Shown here: positions 11,681-24,084 of the stretch, piece by piece
Layout of the letters: every line of letters begins with the position of its first letter
How positions within the stretch are numbered: position 1 is the first letter of the stretch
NCBI RefSeq assembly: GCF_963675165.1
Contig: NC_087377.1
Location: forward strand, 1,823,501-1,887,500
Source: Halichondria panicea
Lineage: Eukaryota > Porifera > Demospongiae > Suberitida > Halichondriidae
Reading direction: 5' to 3'
Length of the DNA: 64,000 nt
Translations under genes and position numbers: made by a program
The notes under the pieces: model-generated
Database searches by the model: none
The model's input: the letters and a program-made list of their open reading frames with translations, nothing else
Told to the model about the DNA's origin: nothing

Positions 11681-12024
11681 ACAGCATCAAACAAATGGTG
11701 TCAAGTCTATTTAGGAAGCCTCTCTGCTAATGTGACCAAAGGAGATATCAGGGAGGCCCTCCATTGCTTTGGAGCCACCAGCGTGAGTCATTATTAAGGA
11801 TGGTGGTTTGACCAATTAACTTGACAATTATGCTATACTTCTCTGTTGTACAGTGTGTGGAAATACCAGGACAGAGAGTAACGAGAGGTTAGTACCATGT
11901 GACATGCATCCACTCATATAAAATAAGTAGCAATGTATTGCTTGCAGGATTCGGATTTGTCGAAAATCACGTTTCAGCCGAAAGGGCAATTAATTATGGC
12001 ACTTTGGCTACATTATTGGCAAGT
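11681..12024 (+). CDS. RRM gene copy with three clean exons
   Basis: Exons are 11681-11782, 11854-11887 and 11948-12024, with GT-AG introns whose phases fit. Joined, they encode an RNA recognition motif. Beta1 is VYLGSL (RNP2). The helix is TKGDIREALHCFGATS, beta2 is CVEIPGQ, and RNP1 is GFGFVENH. The second helix is SAERAIN. RRMs bind single-stranded RNA. The last strand is not clear and the first coding exon is not joined. Elsewhere in this family exon 1 is the Cys-rich module. This is the best-preserved RRM copy outside the 42-52 kb cluster. Confidence 0.65.
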
Positions 12025-12183
12025 GTAAGTACTGGTTACATCACTATGAGTATCAGATCTGTGTACATATCAATCCCATCCATATTACACACTAGTAGTT
12101 TGAATATAAAAATAATATACATGTCATAATTATACTCAACTTGTCATGAGTTCATGTCACTGGTTCTTCTGTCCCTCATGCAG

Positions 12184-12497
12184 ACACCATCCAAACAATG
12201 TCAGGTACATATGGGCGGCTTCCCTGCTACGGTGAGCAAAGGAGACTTTAGGGAAGGCCCTCCATTGTTTTGTAGCAACTAGCGTGAGTCATTATTAAGG
12301 ATGGTGGTTCGACCAATTAACTTGACTGTGCTATACTTCTCTGTTGTACAGTGTGTGGAAATGCCAGGACGACAGGGAGTGGTGAGGGGTTAGTACCATG
12401 CACTCATATAAAATTGCAATGCATTGCTTGCTGTCTCCAGGATACGCCTTCGTCACATTTGTTTACAAATATCAGCAATAAAAGCCATGGACAAAAC
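12184..12497 (+). pseudogene. Second RRM gene copy, frameshifted
   Basis: Tandem duplicate of the RRM copy just upstream, with the same three-exon layout (12184-12283, 12352-12388, 12441-12497). Exon A gives CQVHMGGFPATVSKGDF, but one extra base (GGGAAGGCC instead of GGGAGGCC) shifts the frame. Exon C gives GYAFVTFV and then needs a frame change to read SAIKAMDKT. It is probably dead. Confidence 0.65.
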
Positions 12498-12509
12498 GTA
12501 AGTTAAGAC

Positions 12510-13200
12510 TAGAGAGTGTGTCACGGCATGACCACATTGACATTAATTGGCTTGTATGGCGCTATATATACATCAGAGATTCTTTGCTATAATTATAATC
12601 ATAGAGTGTACCTTCTCAATGTTAAACACTTAAATAGACACCGCGCCTACATGCAGCTGAAAAACTGGCTGCTCAATTTTCGAGCCTCCCACCCCACCCA
12701 GTCGGTTACCACCTATCACCTATTTCCATATAACAATGTGATTACCGAGAGGGGCTGAATGACGGCCCCCCACACACTTACATGCTTAATTTTACCCGCG
12801 GGGGCCCTCTCTCAGGACTCCCCCCAAAACCTAACCATAGTCACGTGACCCTTGACCTCTACGGCGACAGAGTCCATGGGAGACCAGCTTAGACCCGGTA
12901 CCGCCAAAATGTTAATAATATCCGCTGCTTAAGTATTGCAACACTCTTGCGACCGTAGTTAATTTTAATTAATGGACAAAATGTAAGTTTTAAAGCACCA
13001 GAAAACACGTGGAGAGGAGGATATAAAACCAGTTATGGTAGGTAGGATTTGAAGGATACCCTTCCTGGCATACATAGAAGGGATAATGATGAGACAACAG
13101 GCAGGCTTTTAATCAACCTCAGTAGATAGCAAACACATTAAAGTTGAAACAGCAATCAAAATCCATGGCGTATAAGTATGACCAATTGCCGCGCCAATTT
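12510..13200. other. No supported gene
   Basis: Short frames only, with a GC-richer patch at 12770-12900. No repeat or exon was recognised with confidence. Confidence 0.4.
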
Positions 13201-14282
13201 TTGTAACTTACCTGTGTGCTCACCGTAACGCATAATTATACTAACGGAATGTATACTCGCTAAAATCACCATTTCCCATCCAGTGAAACGAATCTCACAA
13301 AAATTTACCCACTATAATTATACGGTAGTAAGACTTTTGCTCAGAAGCAGAGATACACACACCTGTTCACATTTCTTAAGCTCAGAGACACCAATGCAAA
13401 ACTGTGAAAATACTTTCAATATAAGTACAACCAGAAGTCTCGAGGTCAGCTGCGCGTTTACCTCGAGAGAGAAGGCCACACACGGATGACTTACACTTGT
13501 ACCTCTGCTTCAGAGCAAAATGAGCAAAAATAAAATTGCTTCTCCTCCAAATAACACTTCAAGCTTTTTAAACTAGTCCGCCAATTCTTAATTTCATAAG
13601 CTAAATGAAAACATTCTCCCTTAGGTATTACAATAATAGAGATATAATAATACAGTCCTACACTTTGCCCACTTTATGTGTTACCTCATTGAAATCAATT
13701 TAGCATTATTATAAATTAGGTATGGGCAAAGTGTAGTATCTGCTTTAATTTGTTTCACCTTATAATTATCGCGGAGCTCAGACAATGGAAGATACCAGAC
13801 TTGAGTTTCATTCTGATTTCTGTCACAGATCTTGATCCTTTGATATCGTAGAAACAGGACTTGCACGCATGCAGCAGTAATTCAGTCTGCAGGTGTGTTA
13901 TGCATGTGTCAGTCAGTGGGAATCAAAGTGATAAGAACACATGCATGTTCAATGCTGTTAACAAGGCCATTGTGCAACAGAGAATTTCCTAACAGCAAAA
14001 CCACAATATATAATGATTTTTTAAACCTAAACTTGCACCAAGCAAGAGTACTCTTGTGCATGTATAATAAAACAGCCCCTATAAAGGCCACCTCTGTATA
14101 ATAGCTAAAACATTGCTCCACAAATATGTTCGTTGCAAGCATTCTTCATGCAGACATAGGTACATACTACAACACTGCTATCACAGGTTTGGTTTGGCCC
14201 TAACGATATACTACATGGTACTCTTCTTTTGCAAGTGAAAGTCTGCAATCCACTGTGGTGTATGCATGTGATGACTGAGAGG

Positions 14283-14375
14283 TGTAATGACTAGGACAGA
14301 ATAGGTGTGGCTTAGTAGATTAAATGATAGATTATAGGCATGGGTTCGATTCCCTCGAGCTCTTGGGGGACTTTT
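14283..14375 (+). repeat. tRNA-derived SINE-like unit, copy 2
   Basis: A-box-like TGGCTTAGTAGATT and B-box GGTTCGATTCC (14343-14353), followed by CTTGGGGGACTTTTCTTATA. Same family as 4366-4440 (minus) and 62523-62620 (plus). Confidence 0.5.
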
Positions 14376-14695
14376 CTTATATTTCTTTACAGTAATTTCT
14401 CTAATACTACATACTTCCTCTCAAGTCAGTTGGGGCATCGCCCGATTTCACGGAAACCAGGCAACAACATTAATTTTTTTGTAGAAGTGGCCAAAATAGT
14501 ATTTTGCTAATTGTGGTTTTGCTGTGGCATGCACTCTGTTGCAAGTCATTTCCCACTCTGCACAAAACCCACAAGTGTGTGACTGAGGCAAAACAGTTGG
14601 TAAACCACAGACATAAGACACTACCTACTTCTCACAACTCCAAGGCATGGGGTCAGGACTGGGTAACAACTGTAGCTATAGAATAGAGGACTGCA

Positions 14696-14772
14696 AGCCT
14701 CTCTGTACCAGCTATCCTCTCTGTACCAGCTATCCTCTCTGTACCAGCTATCCTCTCTGTACCAGCTATCCT
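14696..14772. repeat. 18-bp tandem repeat
   Basis: About four head-to-tail copies of CTCTCTGTACCAGCTATC. The duplicate at 62970-63052 has diverged units (CTGCACCAGATATC, CCAGCAAGCC), so the two arrays have evolved separately since duplication. Confidence 0.8.
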
Positions 14773-15429
14773 TGAGATTGTAAGCAATTCCTACACTAGG
14801 TTTGTGAGCTACTACTAGCCACACAGACTGAATGTCTGGAGCTAAGAGTCTCCTCAGCATTGGGGCAAAGTACTTTAGATAGTTCTATATACATGTATAG
14901 TACTGGAAGATACACTCCAGACCTACTTTGAGTGTAACCATGCAGTAATATATTCCCCATTCACTCAGCAATACTGTGCTCACCTGATGGGATGTTGTGG
15001 GGGGGGGGGGAGGCTGCATGGGGTAACTGGATTAGGACTCTCATGCAGGGGGGGGTCATGTACACCCTTGCAACTGGAAGGCCTGGGAGAGAAAAAAAGG
15101 ATAGTCACTTATACTCAATAATTATTATGTTCCTCACTTGTCTAATTGTGTGTTTGCTTCCAACATGCTGCACTGTTCAGCCCATCACTCGATCATTGTG
15201 CTCGATCTCGCTGCAAGCCATGTTCAGAAAACCACTCTGAAAAGCACTCGACGTGTGCATGCTAGAAGGTCACAAGGAAGTTTTAAAACCGAGTTGTCAC
15301 TTAGAGTTGAAATGTGAAGACATCTGCAGAACAACAATAACATTGTTAGCACGCAAGATGTTGTTAGCATGCAAGATTGCTGAATACACTGTATATAGTC
15401 TATACAATTACTTATACTGAATATAAATG

Positions 15430-17660
15430 TTTCCTCACTAGTGTAGTGCCTCCATGATTATGCAGCCAGTCAGTGACATCAATCTTGCTCGCTGGTTTGT
15501 GTTGTCACTAAGAGCTGAGATATCTGCAAAACAGCAAAACAGGCAATAATTGTTAGCTGGTTGCAGAATACAGACTGCACTGAGAATTATTATTGCACCG
15601 AATATTATTGTGACAACATGACCTAACAGCAAAACTCATACTTGCGCTTACTAGTTACATATACACAACTATATACACAGCAATCCACTTACAGTTGCTT
15701 GGGTGGTTGGAAAGACACCATTTTCCTCTGGTGAGTTTCTTTCCCACAAGGCGGTTGCGCAATCAGATCTACGCATGTGCAGAACAGTGAGCCCCACCCC
15801 CCTCCTTGTTTTTGCACACACAGACTGTTTCCCATGTTTAATATAGCATTATAGGCAGCTAGCTGTGGGCCTCAAGCATCCCACTTCTGTACAAGCCAAT
15901 TCAACTCCTGGAAGGAGGAGTAGGTATAATGTTTGCATTCCCAAGTTTATGTTCATTTTATATTCTGGTTCTCAATAACATTGCTGCTGAATTGTTTAAA
16001 GCAAGAGAAAGTGCATGTGATACACAACTGTTACTAGACCAATAGTTGATGGTTTCAAATGTTCAAGACTATGGACTTCAGAGAACTGATCTCTCGTTCC
16101 CTCGTGACATCCCAGCAGCTGGCTATCTTGTTAACTGCGACTTCTCTTTAGTTCACCTGAGAGAGAGAGAGAGTACCATGCAAACAATGTAGGAGGAGGG
16201 TCTAATGTGTATAATAATCAATTTTCAGTTAATAAAGGTATTGACTAAAAATTAATATTGACCAGGTGCATGTTTCCTTTACTATTCAATCAATGGGTAT
16301 CCCAACTCTTTGAAATTGGATGTTCGTAGTACAACCTAAAATTTAGCTATAAAGTACATGCACCCATTTATACTTAATAATTATAATTATACTGAATAAT
16401 TATATAGCTCAAGCTATGGACAATTTGGGCCTGAAATAAATCACCGATCTAAAAACACCGACGTTCCAAACAAATATACTGTGTTTGGTCCTGCTTGGTC
16501 TAAATACAGTTACCATAGACCTCAATTAATTTTAATTACTTTTAAGACCTCTGCCAGAGGTTGCTTTTTTTGGAGGTGAAAAATTATTCGCATCTAATTG
16601 GAGGTAGGTACACCTAGTACCAAGAATAGAGAGAGTATCAAACGTAGGCATACTGTGTATCGAAAGTAGATGTCATCACCCACACTTGGATTGTCGAATT
16701 TCCCCGTATGTCCCGAGGGGGGGGGGGTAGTGGGGCAACACCAGAGGAGGTCTGACATGCGTGCACGAATCACTATATAGTTCAGTGCATTGTGGTCACG
16801 TGATATGTCCAGGCCAAATGCACTAGCACTTGTAGTGATTTGTGCACGCATGTCGGACCTCCCCGACCAACACATTGATGATAGGTGCACTACAACAAAG
16901 GGAGCTAGAGAGCTAGTCTATAGATAGAGTATCTGGGTCCACTCAATAAGACCTGACACTACTCACCCTAGCATTGTCCAGCTCCCTCTGCAGACTAGCC
17001 ACCATATCCACCAGCAGCAGCTTAGTCAGGATGCCTTGAGACAGTCACTCTCTGGCTAGCTCTCTCTCTTCACTGCTTGTAGCCTTGTGTGCATGGAGCC
17101 ATCTCTGTTAGAAACTGGGATCTATGTACTGAGCTATATACTGTTTTTCAATGCTGCCTAGCTGTGAAGCTCTTAGTCTAGTCTATAGCAGAGTCGAGTC
17201 TACGGTAGCTAGCTCAGTAGGCCATGTGCAAATTTATAAATTCATTACTGCAGTGATCTTTACCGGATTACTGGCTAATATTTGTTCCCAAGTTGAACGA
17301 TCCATACCAAGAACATTGTCAGTAAAAAAAAACTCATGCCACTTCATTCATTACCACAATAAGCGTCAAACAAAACAAAATAATGTGCAAATGTGCTTAT
17401 GGTTCTATAGTGTTGGTAGTGTTTGATGGTGTTGACTGATCCATGACCTCCAGTCCTGCATGAGGAGGGAGGGAGACACAAGAGTCAGCAACTAGCAAAC
17501 CTACACTTGCAGTATATATCCAATACCATTTTGACAGTGTGTATTGCAAACACTTGGAATGCTGTTCTTACTATAATCATACAATTCACTATTGCATGGC
17601 ACTACTGTACTGACAAGCAAGCTCACAAAGGTAATGGTCGAAGTGATCATAAACTAGGTA
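15430..17660. other. Repeat-rich DNA without a supported gene
   Basis: The part at 15430-15810 resembles 38290-38690. A G run is at 16720-16728. The inverted pair GTCTGACATGCGTGCACGAA (16751) and TGTGCACGCATGTCGGACCT (16841) flanks about 90 bp, a small foldback. A coiled-coil exon copy (LVDMVASLQRELDNAR) lies at about 16971-17025 on the minus strand. Confidence 0.45.
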
Positions 17661-17674
17661 CATTTGTAACTCAC

Positions 17675-18007
17675 ATGTATGCTCCACACAGGCCTTGTGA
17701 ATGCTGCGAACTGCCTCTCCGTCCTCAATCTTTGTAGCAATTTCCACTAATCGAATGTAAGTAGCTGACGATTTCGATGGATTATCGAAAATGATGCTTT
17801 TACTCTTCCACTTCTTTAGAGCAGCGTGAAACCTCCCTGGGATGTTATCAACAGTCCGATCGATAGCACTAATCTCAGCATCACTGAGGCCCAGCCTGTG
17901 CTTGTATCTGTCATAGCCAGCAATCTCGGTAGACAACTGGAGAAGAGCATCATCGGAGCACTCACGACTCAACTGAGCTGCAGTCGCTGTCACTATCGTC
18001 TTATGAG
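17675..18007 (-). CDS. Death-domain exon, copy 3
   Basis: Open internal exon on the minus strand between acceptor TGTACAG (18007) and donor ACAT|GTGAG (17675). It encodes AAQLSRECSDDALLQLSTE, RYKHRLGLSDAEISAIDRTV, ALKKWKSKSI and RLVEIATKIEDGEAV, a complete death-domain core. The flanks on both sides match copies 1 and 2, so the duplicated unit is larger than the exon. It probably belongs to a multi-exon adaptor or receptor gene that is not recognisable here. Confidence 0.7.
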
Positions 18008-18249
18008 CTGTACAGATGAAACACACATTGTTAAGTGATGACATAATTTCCTATATTAGACTGTATACAGATGTAATGTTGACCTAATTCACAATACAAA
18101 CCAATGCACAGTATCTGCTACCTGACTGAGTGGTTGTGTGTGGAGTGGCTAGTGGAGTCACTGCATTACCTGTGAGGAGGATATGACAATATAACAGTCA
18201 TGCACAAGAGTACCACTTCATTACACAATGTTACGATCAAGCTTCTCTT

Positions 18250-19390
18250 AGACCTAGGAGCTAAAGAATCCAAAGTGGCATAAATAAAAAACTTCACACT
18301 ATATATTATACATTAAATTTTTTATGGTTAATTTTTGGGGGCAGAGAACAAGCTGAAAATGACTTTCCAAATAAAAGCTCACACTGGTAAATGGAATTGG
18401 GCAGTTGTAAGAGTTCTGCTGTCATTGTGGGGCAGAGGAAGTAAACACTGTGTACACTGGTTATGTAAGACAAAGACCTTGGTGAGATCCGGGGCCTCCA
18501 GTCTTATTCCAACTAAAGTACCGTATGTTATTATACCAGTATGAGATATCTACAGAACCACTAGAACTAACAGGAATAAGTACAGTTCGTGTTCTGGGTC
18601 AACCTTCGAAAACCTCGAAAATAACCAGCCAGTATGAAAAGCAAAAAAACAGCTGTAGGTAGCGAGCGTAATATTGAAATTTCCCTTAATTACAATGCAA
18701 GTAAAAGGTTGCCTATAAACAATACCTGCCTGAATAGTTGTCTTGCTTCCACTATGTAATTATAGAGTGAAAAGCAAAGGCCTACTACCACAAGCATCAA
18801 GTCTATGTAAGTGACACACTGCCACTTCCAATCCTTTTCGCAATGTAGATGCATGTTTTGCGTGTGGGCCCCTTTTGAAAGCTTTCGCACTCTTTGCTTT
18901 ATTTCCTAAAAACGCCCCCGACGTAGGTCGTGCTCAACTATTAATTTTGTTGCAGTGCATCACAATAAATAAACAGCCACTTCATATTCCGTTGACAAAC
19001 CTGAGTGGAAAATTGGGCGTTTTCCTCCGATTGTAGCAAGATCATAATCCTATGAAACAATAATGTGGCATATAGTCACGTCACACTAATTTTGTTATAG
19101 CCACCTGTCTGTAAGCATCTCCATACAGCAGATGTTTCTCCAATTGTCCACCTATAAATAAAAATGGTTTGTTAAGCTTACAAAGAATCTACAAATCAGG
19201 TGTTTTACATCACTATGAGTGGGCAATAATAATTATTAGCTAATACCGTATAGCGCGAAATGTTTGTGTATTGCTGCTTGAGTGTCTCTATAGTTAGAGA
19301 CAACTCAGCCTGGGGACGAGGCTATTTGAGTGTGTGCTAAAAATCATAACTACTACACTTAAAATGTGGTTTTTTTTAGTACGAGTCACT
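18250..19390. other. No supported gene; solo MITE end
   Basis: No convincing exon. At 19246-19262 a single TACCGTATAGCGCGAAA end of the MITE family stands alone without its partner. Confidence 0.45.
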
Positions 19391-19402
19391 TAGTATAACG
19401 CA

Positions 19403-20275
19403 CTAGTACACCGAACTGCGGTTTGTACTACAATTGCCATAGTTGGATAATACATAATTTCCGTTTTGAACACACCACTTACAGACAACAGCGGCTGATG
19501 GTCTTTTTTCTTGCAAGCAGGCCATAATGTGTAGTTTAAGGAGGTGTGTGCCGGCTTTAATTTCTGCAAGATATGACAATCTTTCCCTTACAGATTTAAC
19601 GTTTTCTAATCTGCAAGCAATCTGCATCATAATCACCCCCAACGAGAACACGTCTAGAGTTTCATCATAATCTTCATCATCCTCGTGAAGTGCCTCGGGA
19701 GGTAGGTAACCCAAGCGATGACTAATAGTGGTGTTGAATTTCGAGGGATCGAGTAGCTTGGACATTCCAAAGTCAGAGATCTTAGCTACAGGAAAGGGTT
19801 GACTTCGCTTTAACAAAACATTAACGCCACAAAGATCGCGGTGAATGATCTCCCTGCTGTGGATGTAAGCAAGACCAGAAGCTAAATCCTTTGAGAGGCT
19901 AATCTCACACTGACTTGTGAGAGAGCTCGAGTGATCAGGTGTAGAGAGATAGGTACTCAAGTTGCAATCCATCAGCTCTGTTACTAACATGGTATTTCCT
20001 GATGGATGCTTAGTTGTTGCCAAGTGTTGAAGAACATTTGGATGTTGAAAAGATTCCAGAACCATGCTTTCATAACCAAACGCACGAATTGCATTTTCTT
20101 GTCCTTGACCAACAGGAAAATTGATTTTCAATGGTGTGGCAACATGGTGAAGCATCTTTATAGCACACACTTCATTTTTGTACATTCCTTTGAAAACCAT
20201 TCCAAAAGCTCCAGAACCAACTTCTTCGTTGACATAAACGAAAACTTCATCATTTATTTTCTGGACAATCGACAT
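19403..20275 (-). CDS. Single-exon TKL-type protein kinase
   Basis: A 290-residue intact kinase domain from ATG 20275 to the stop at 19403. The Gly loop is G20-S-G22-A-F-G25. The ATP lysine is K40 in CAIKM, and its likely helix-C partner is E69. The catalytic loop is HRDLCGVNV (145-153). The Mg-binding DFG is at 168-170 and the P+1-region PPE is at 192-194. The C-lobe is present but short, ending about 20 residues after RPSAA. The HRDLxxxN loop with a hydrophobic spacer fits the tyrosine-kinase-like group. There is no signal peptide or membrane segment and no extra domain in frame, so it is probably a cytosolic Ser/Thr kinase. The absence of introns in an intron-rich locus may mean a retrocopy that stayed open. 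Confidence 0.85.
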   Translation of the reverse strand: MSIVQKINDEVFVYVNEEVGSGAFGMVFKGMYKNEVCAIKMLHHVATPLKINFPVGQGQENAIRAFGYESMVLESFQHPNVLQHLATTKHPSGNTMLVTELMDCNLSTYLSTPDHSSSLTSQCEISLSKDLASGLAYIHSREIIHRDLCGVNVLLKRSQPFPVAKISDFGMSKLLDPSKFNTTISHRLGYLPPEALHEDDEDYDETLDVFSLGVIMMQIACRLENVKSVRERLSYLAEIKAGTHLLKLHIMACLQEKRPSAAVVCKWCVQNGNYVLSNYGNCSTNRSSVY

Positions 20276-20399
20276 TCTGTAATGGCATCACTGGTGAAAG
20301 TAGATTATAATTATATTGAAGCTTATATACAGACTTGAGTTTTCTCTGTCTCAGTTCTGCCGTTCAGTAAACAAACTAAAGCAAAGTGCCACACCCTCT

Positions 20400-22425
20400 T
20401 TTGTATTTCAAGGGCCTTTTCTGCCACCGTAGATAAAAGAATAGGAAAAGATCACGTGATCCCATAAGCTGCATATAAAATACATACACTGAGCTAAGAT
20501 ACAGCTGTGTTTCGCTCCCAAACCCCCAGGAAAACTACTTCTATGGCTGTTTTGAAAAATTCAGACCTTTCCAAGTCTCCCTACCACTTCAATTGAATGT
20601 CCCTTTATACTAGGTATCATTTAGAAATAACAGAAACTTTTTTGGGATTGCTAAGAAGTAGCTAGAGGTACAGAAACATTGCTTTCACTACTTAGGATGT
20701 TTCTTGTACCAATATTATTGGCTATAATACAGCTAGAACAACCTATATAAGTAGTGTACTGTGTGTCATAATTATAGCCTCAAGTATTAAACAGAAGTAA
20801 AACTTCAGCAGCAGGGTTCTCACACTGACAGTAAGACAATCATTTGTCTCTTTTTTGTGTTTTTGGCGATTAATTTTTTTTCTATGTACAGTAGGCGGCC
20901 TCGAATGAATCCCGGGGGGGAAACGCGGAAGGTTTTCGAGGCGCTAAGTGTTTCCTATCCTTTATCTATGCTGCCACAAAACTGTTACCTGAACATAAAA
21001 ATCCTAATTATATGCAAACAGTCAATAGTCCAGTCATGTGATCCTACTCTACACACAAAACAACACTTATAATAATACTAAACACACGGAAAAATAAATA
21101 TTAAAATTCACCAAATTGATCTACAGATGTCATTGTGTTGTCGTAACCTTTGAACCCTCTCCAAAGGGGGGTGCTCCAAACAAATCTCGTCTTGCATTGT
21201 CAGCAGTATTATGAGTGGGCGGGGTAGAGGAACATCCGTCAACTACCAAAGTTATCCGTAGGAAAATGGACTGCCAGTCGATCTGTGAGGTGTGTGTGTT
21301 GAGGTGTGTGTGTGTGTGGGGGTTGTGTGGGTGTGGAGTGTGTGTGAGCAAGGTGTCATACGAGATTTTGAAGTAGAGGGGGGGAAAAATAAAACTTCGG
21401 TAACGAGAACATTTTGGCTAAAAAAAGGTCAAATATTTCAATACCTAATACCCTGTTAGTACGTAAAATTCCAGCTATGGACACTCTGTCATACAACTAT
21501 AGTAGCACATTTTAGGGGAGGGATATCCCCTTCCCACCCCCCCCCCCGGGCCCTGTATAACACCCTGGTGAGTGTGTGTGTGAGAGAGTGAACACATGTG
21601 AGGGGTGGGAGGTTCAATAAGCAGTATAGAGTTGTCTATTGTGGTCACCCTCTATAATACAGCCAGGTAAGGGACCCAGAGTCAGCCTCTGCCCAGCCTA
21701 GGGGCCACCACAATAAACATTCTGTATAATTATAAGGCCATGCAAAGTCAATTTGAAGTCTCTCGGGCTCTCGCACTTGGAAATTGGCAAGTCAAATATC
21801 ACGTGACCTCAGCACTAGAAAAAAATATTTGTATTGTTTTTTTTTATAATAATTATTGACTAAAATTAAAACATCTGCTTATTGAGGAAGTTATGTGTTT
21901 CAATTTACGTATAATAATCATCTCCTCAATCTGCTGGCTAATTGCAATTTGTGTGGCCTAAGGTAAGAACTTAATTAATTTAACGCCCACTCACACACCC
22001 ACACATACACACACCCACTCACCACTGTGGTCAGGTTGGTCTCTGATCCTATTCTTTGTGGAGTGAACGGGACATAACCAAAAGCATCCAGTCCACTGTC
22101 TACGCTCTAATGGAATCCTGCATTCTGATTGGACGGCTTCAGGTTCGATACTCGTTGTTGCCATGGCGAATTTGACCCGCGACCCTTTCCGATCTTGAGA
22201 TGAAATGGCTGTCGTGGTAACTGCTGTAGCAATAGTGTTAATGGGGGGGTGACAGTTACGGAGGGTTTTGATTGGTTGGTTAGTTTCTTAGCAACAGAAC
22301 GAGTTTTTTTTGGAGAAGGGAGAGTATTTGGCGGACAAGGGGAACGCTGTGTGGAGATAATTATAAATTATGGTGAATAATAACTAACCCTTGCACAATT
22401 TTTACACTGAATGTCACTATAATTA
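20400..22425. other. No supported gene; simple repeats
   Basis: AT-rich DNA with a GT-rich run at 21290-21345 and a C run at 21536-21547. One diverged single copy of the 74-bp repeat start (CACCCTCTATAATACAGCC) sits at 21645, about 780 bp before the array. Confidence 0.5.
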
Positions 22426-22429
22426 TTAG

Positions 22430-22976
22430 CAGGCCACCCTCTATAATACAGCCAGGTTAATGGTCCCCAAAGTCTCCATAGCATGTGTTTGGACCTGTGT
22501 TAGCAGACCACCCTCTATAATACAGCCAGGTTAATGGGTCCCAAAGTCTCCATAGCATGTGTTTGGACCTGTGTTAGCAGGCCACCCTCTATAATACAGC
22601 CAGGTTAATGGCCCCCAAAGTCTCCATAGCATGTGCTTGGACCTGTGTTAGCAGGCCACCCTCTATAATACAGCCAGGTTAATGGGCCCAAGTCTCCATA
22701 GCATGTGTTTGGACCTGTGTTAGCAGACCACCCTCTATAATACAGCCAGGTTAATGGGCCCCAAAGTCTCCATAGCATGTGTTTGGACCTGTGTTAGCAG
22801 GCCACCGTCTATAATACAGCCAGGTTAATAGGCCCCAAAGTCTCCATAGCATGTGTTTGGACCTGTGTTAGCAGGCCACCCTCTATAATACAGCCAGGTT
22901 AATGGGCCTCAAAGTCTCCATAGCATGTGTTTGCATGGACCTGTGTTAGCAGGCCACCCTCTATAATACAGCCACT
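22430..22976. repeat. 74-bp tandem array, about 7.4 copies
   Basis: Unit AGGCCACCCTCTATAATACA, then GCCAGGTTAATGGGCCCCAA, then AGTCTCCATAGCATGTGTTT, then GGACCTGTGTTAGC. Copies are more than 90 percent alike by eye. One copy carries an extra CATG (22934-22937). A diverged unit at 21645 may be the seed. Confidence 0.9.
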
Positions 22977-23033
22977 GTTGGTCTACCGACCACTATACAT
23001 ACACAGGGTATACTAATAGTAAGGTACTCACAC

Positions 23034-23336
23034 AGACATTAGTGACATGGTTGGTGGTTCCTGTGATCCTGGACACCACCTCACACACTTGCCAGATACT
23101 GGGACACAGCTCAGGGTCAGAGGTCAACAGGTAGCCTACAAGGGAGGGGGAGAATACACGTATCATTAGAGCAATACACTTAAGGATGGCAGAGTATCAT
23201 AGCACCTGTAGCTAGTGTGTGTTCTTAAATACAATTAACTCTGAAAAAACAGGTCCGGTTCACAAAGAAAAAAACCACTTTATGATAACTCGGTTTTATA
23301 CGTATACCAGTGGTACTGGTGACATTTACTATAAGA

Positions 23337-23393
<57 letters not shown>

Positions 23394-23565
23394 GGGTGGA
23401 GGGTGTGTGTGTGTGTGTGTGCATGTACCTATGAAGTTGTGCAGGTCTTGTGTGTAGGGAGAGTCTTCACAGGAATGCTGTACTGAGCACTGACTATGGC
23501 TAGAGGGTTGTCACCAAATGGAGTATCCATATGAAGCACAGCTTGAACAGTAGTACGCCCAGTGC
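23034..23565 (-). pseudogene. NAK-family kinase C-lobe, two exons (copy B)
   Basis: Exon 23429-23565 matches copy A but carries two 2-bp insertions (TTCATATGG for TTCATGG, CCTGTGAAG for CCTGAAG), which shift the frame twice. The next exon, 23034-23135, is open and reads GYLLTSDPELCPSIWQVCEV and VSRITGTTNHVTNV. This is the AAK1-like end of the kinase domain, with the usual Arg of RPS-type motifs replaced by Cys (LCPSI). The exon junction phase G|GC is consistent. The intron holds a long TG microsatellite. It is probably a dead copy. Confidence 0.65.
23338..23422. repeat. TG microsatellite
   Basis: About 26 uninterrupted TG dinucleotides followed by a short interrupted TG run, inside the intron of the kinase fragment. 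Confidence 0.95.
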
Positions 23566-23786
23566 CTATGTGTGGGCGGGTGTGTGTTGTGTGAGGGTGT
23601 GATGATATGGGTATTCAGTGTTAGATTCGTCTCATTGAGAGCTTTCAAATGACTACCACTTAACATGGTTCAGTAAACGTGATTCAAGGAAATTCTCCAC
23701 TCATCCCCACATTCCACAGTCTTACACAGACAGACCACATTCACAAAATGCAAACCTTATTACAAAAAACATAAGTCAACCACTAG

Positions 23787-24084
23787 CTACAGTGTACACA
23801 GTGGGACCACCCATAAAGAGGAATTTCGCCCCTTTCAGCCTTGTTTCTCAGTAAACATAATCATTGCTCAGATCCTCCCCCTTTTCAGAGAGGTGTCACA
23901 TTCCACCCCTTTCACAGTAAACAAAGCAATTTCACTAGCTACAGCTACACAGTGGGACCACACATAAAGAGGAAATTTCGCCCCTTTTAGCCTTGTTTCT
24001 CAGTAAACATAATCATTGCTCAGATCCTCCCCCTTTTCAGAGAGGTGTCACATTCCACCCCTTTCACAGTAAACAAAGCAATTT
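23787..24084. repeat. Two tandem copies of a 150-bp unit
   Basis: Copies at 23787-23936 and 23937-24084 are nearly identical (CATAAAGAGGAA-TTTCGCCCCTTT, AGATCCTCCCCCTTTTCAGA). Each starts with ACTAGCTACAG-TACACAGTGGGACCAC, which is also the core of the 45-bp minisatellite 2.8 kb downstream. Confidence 0.85.

Larger units (their letters stand above)
13210..15420. repeat. Segmental duplication, copy 1 (partner 60243-63461)
   Basis: Collinear with 60243-63461, starting in the TTCCCAT-CAGTGAAACGAATCTCAC block. It includes a SINE-like unit, an 18-bp tandem run and a G-rich patch. The partner copy carries two extra insertions, a 1.2-kb foldback and a piggyBac-like element at the right edge, so this copy shows the empty sites. 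No protein-coding gene is convincing within it. A further partial relative of its right part lies at 38040-38690. Confidence 0.75.

Noticed and set aside
14992..15240. 82-codon frame starting in a G run
   Set aside because: No recognisable domain, a homopolymer start, and the duplicate copy at 63.29 kb does not keep it open.
20006..20338. 110-codon frame on the plus strand
   Set aside because: It is the antisense shadow of the kinase gene on the minus strand.
23219..23434. Frame with a Val-Cys repeat tail
   Set aside because: The repeat is the TG microsatellite read as codons; the rest is intronic.
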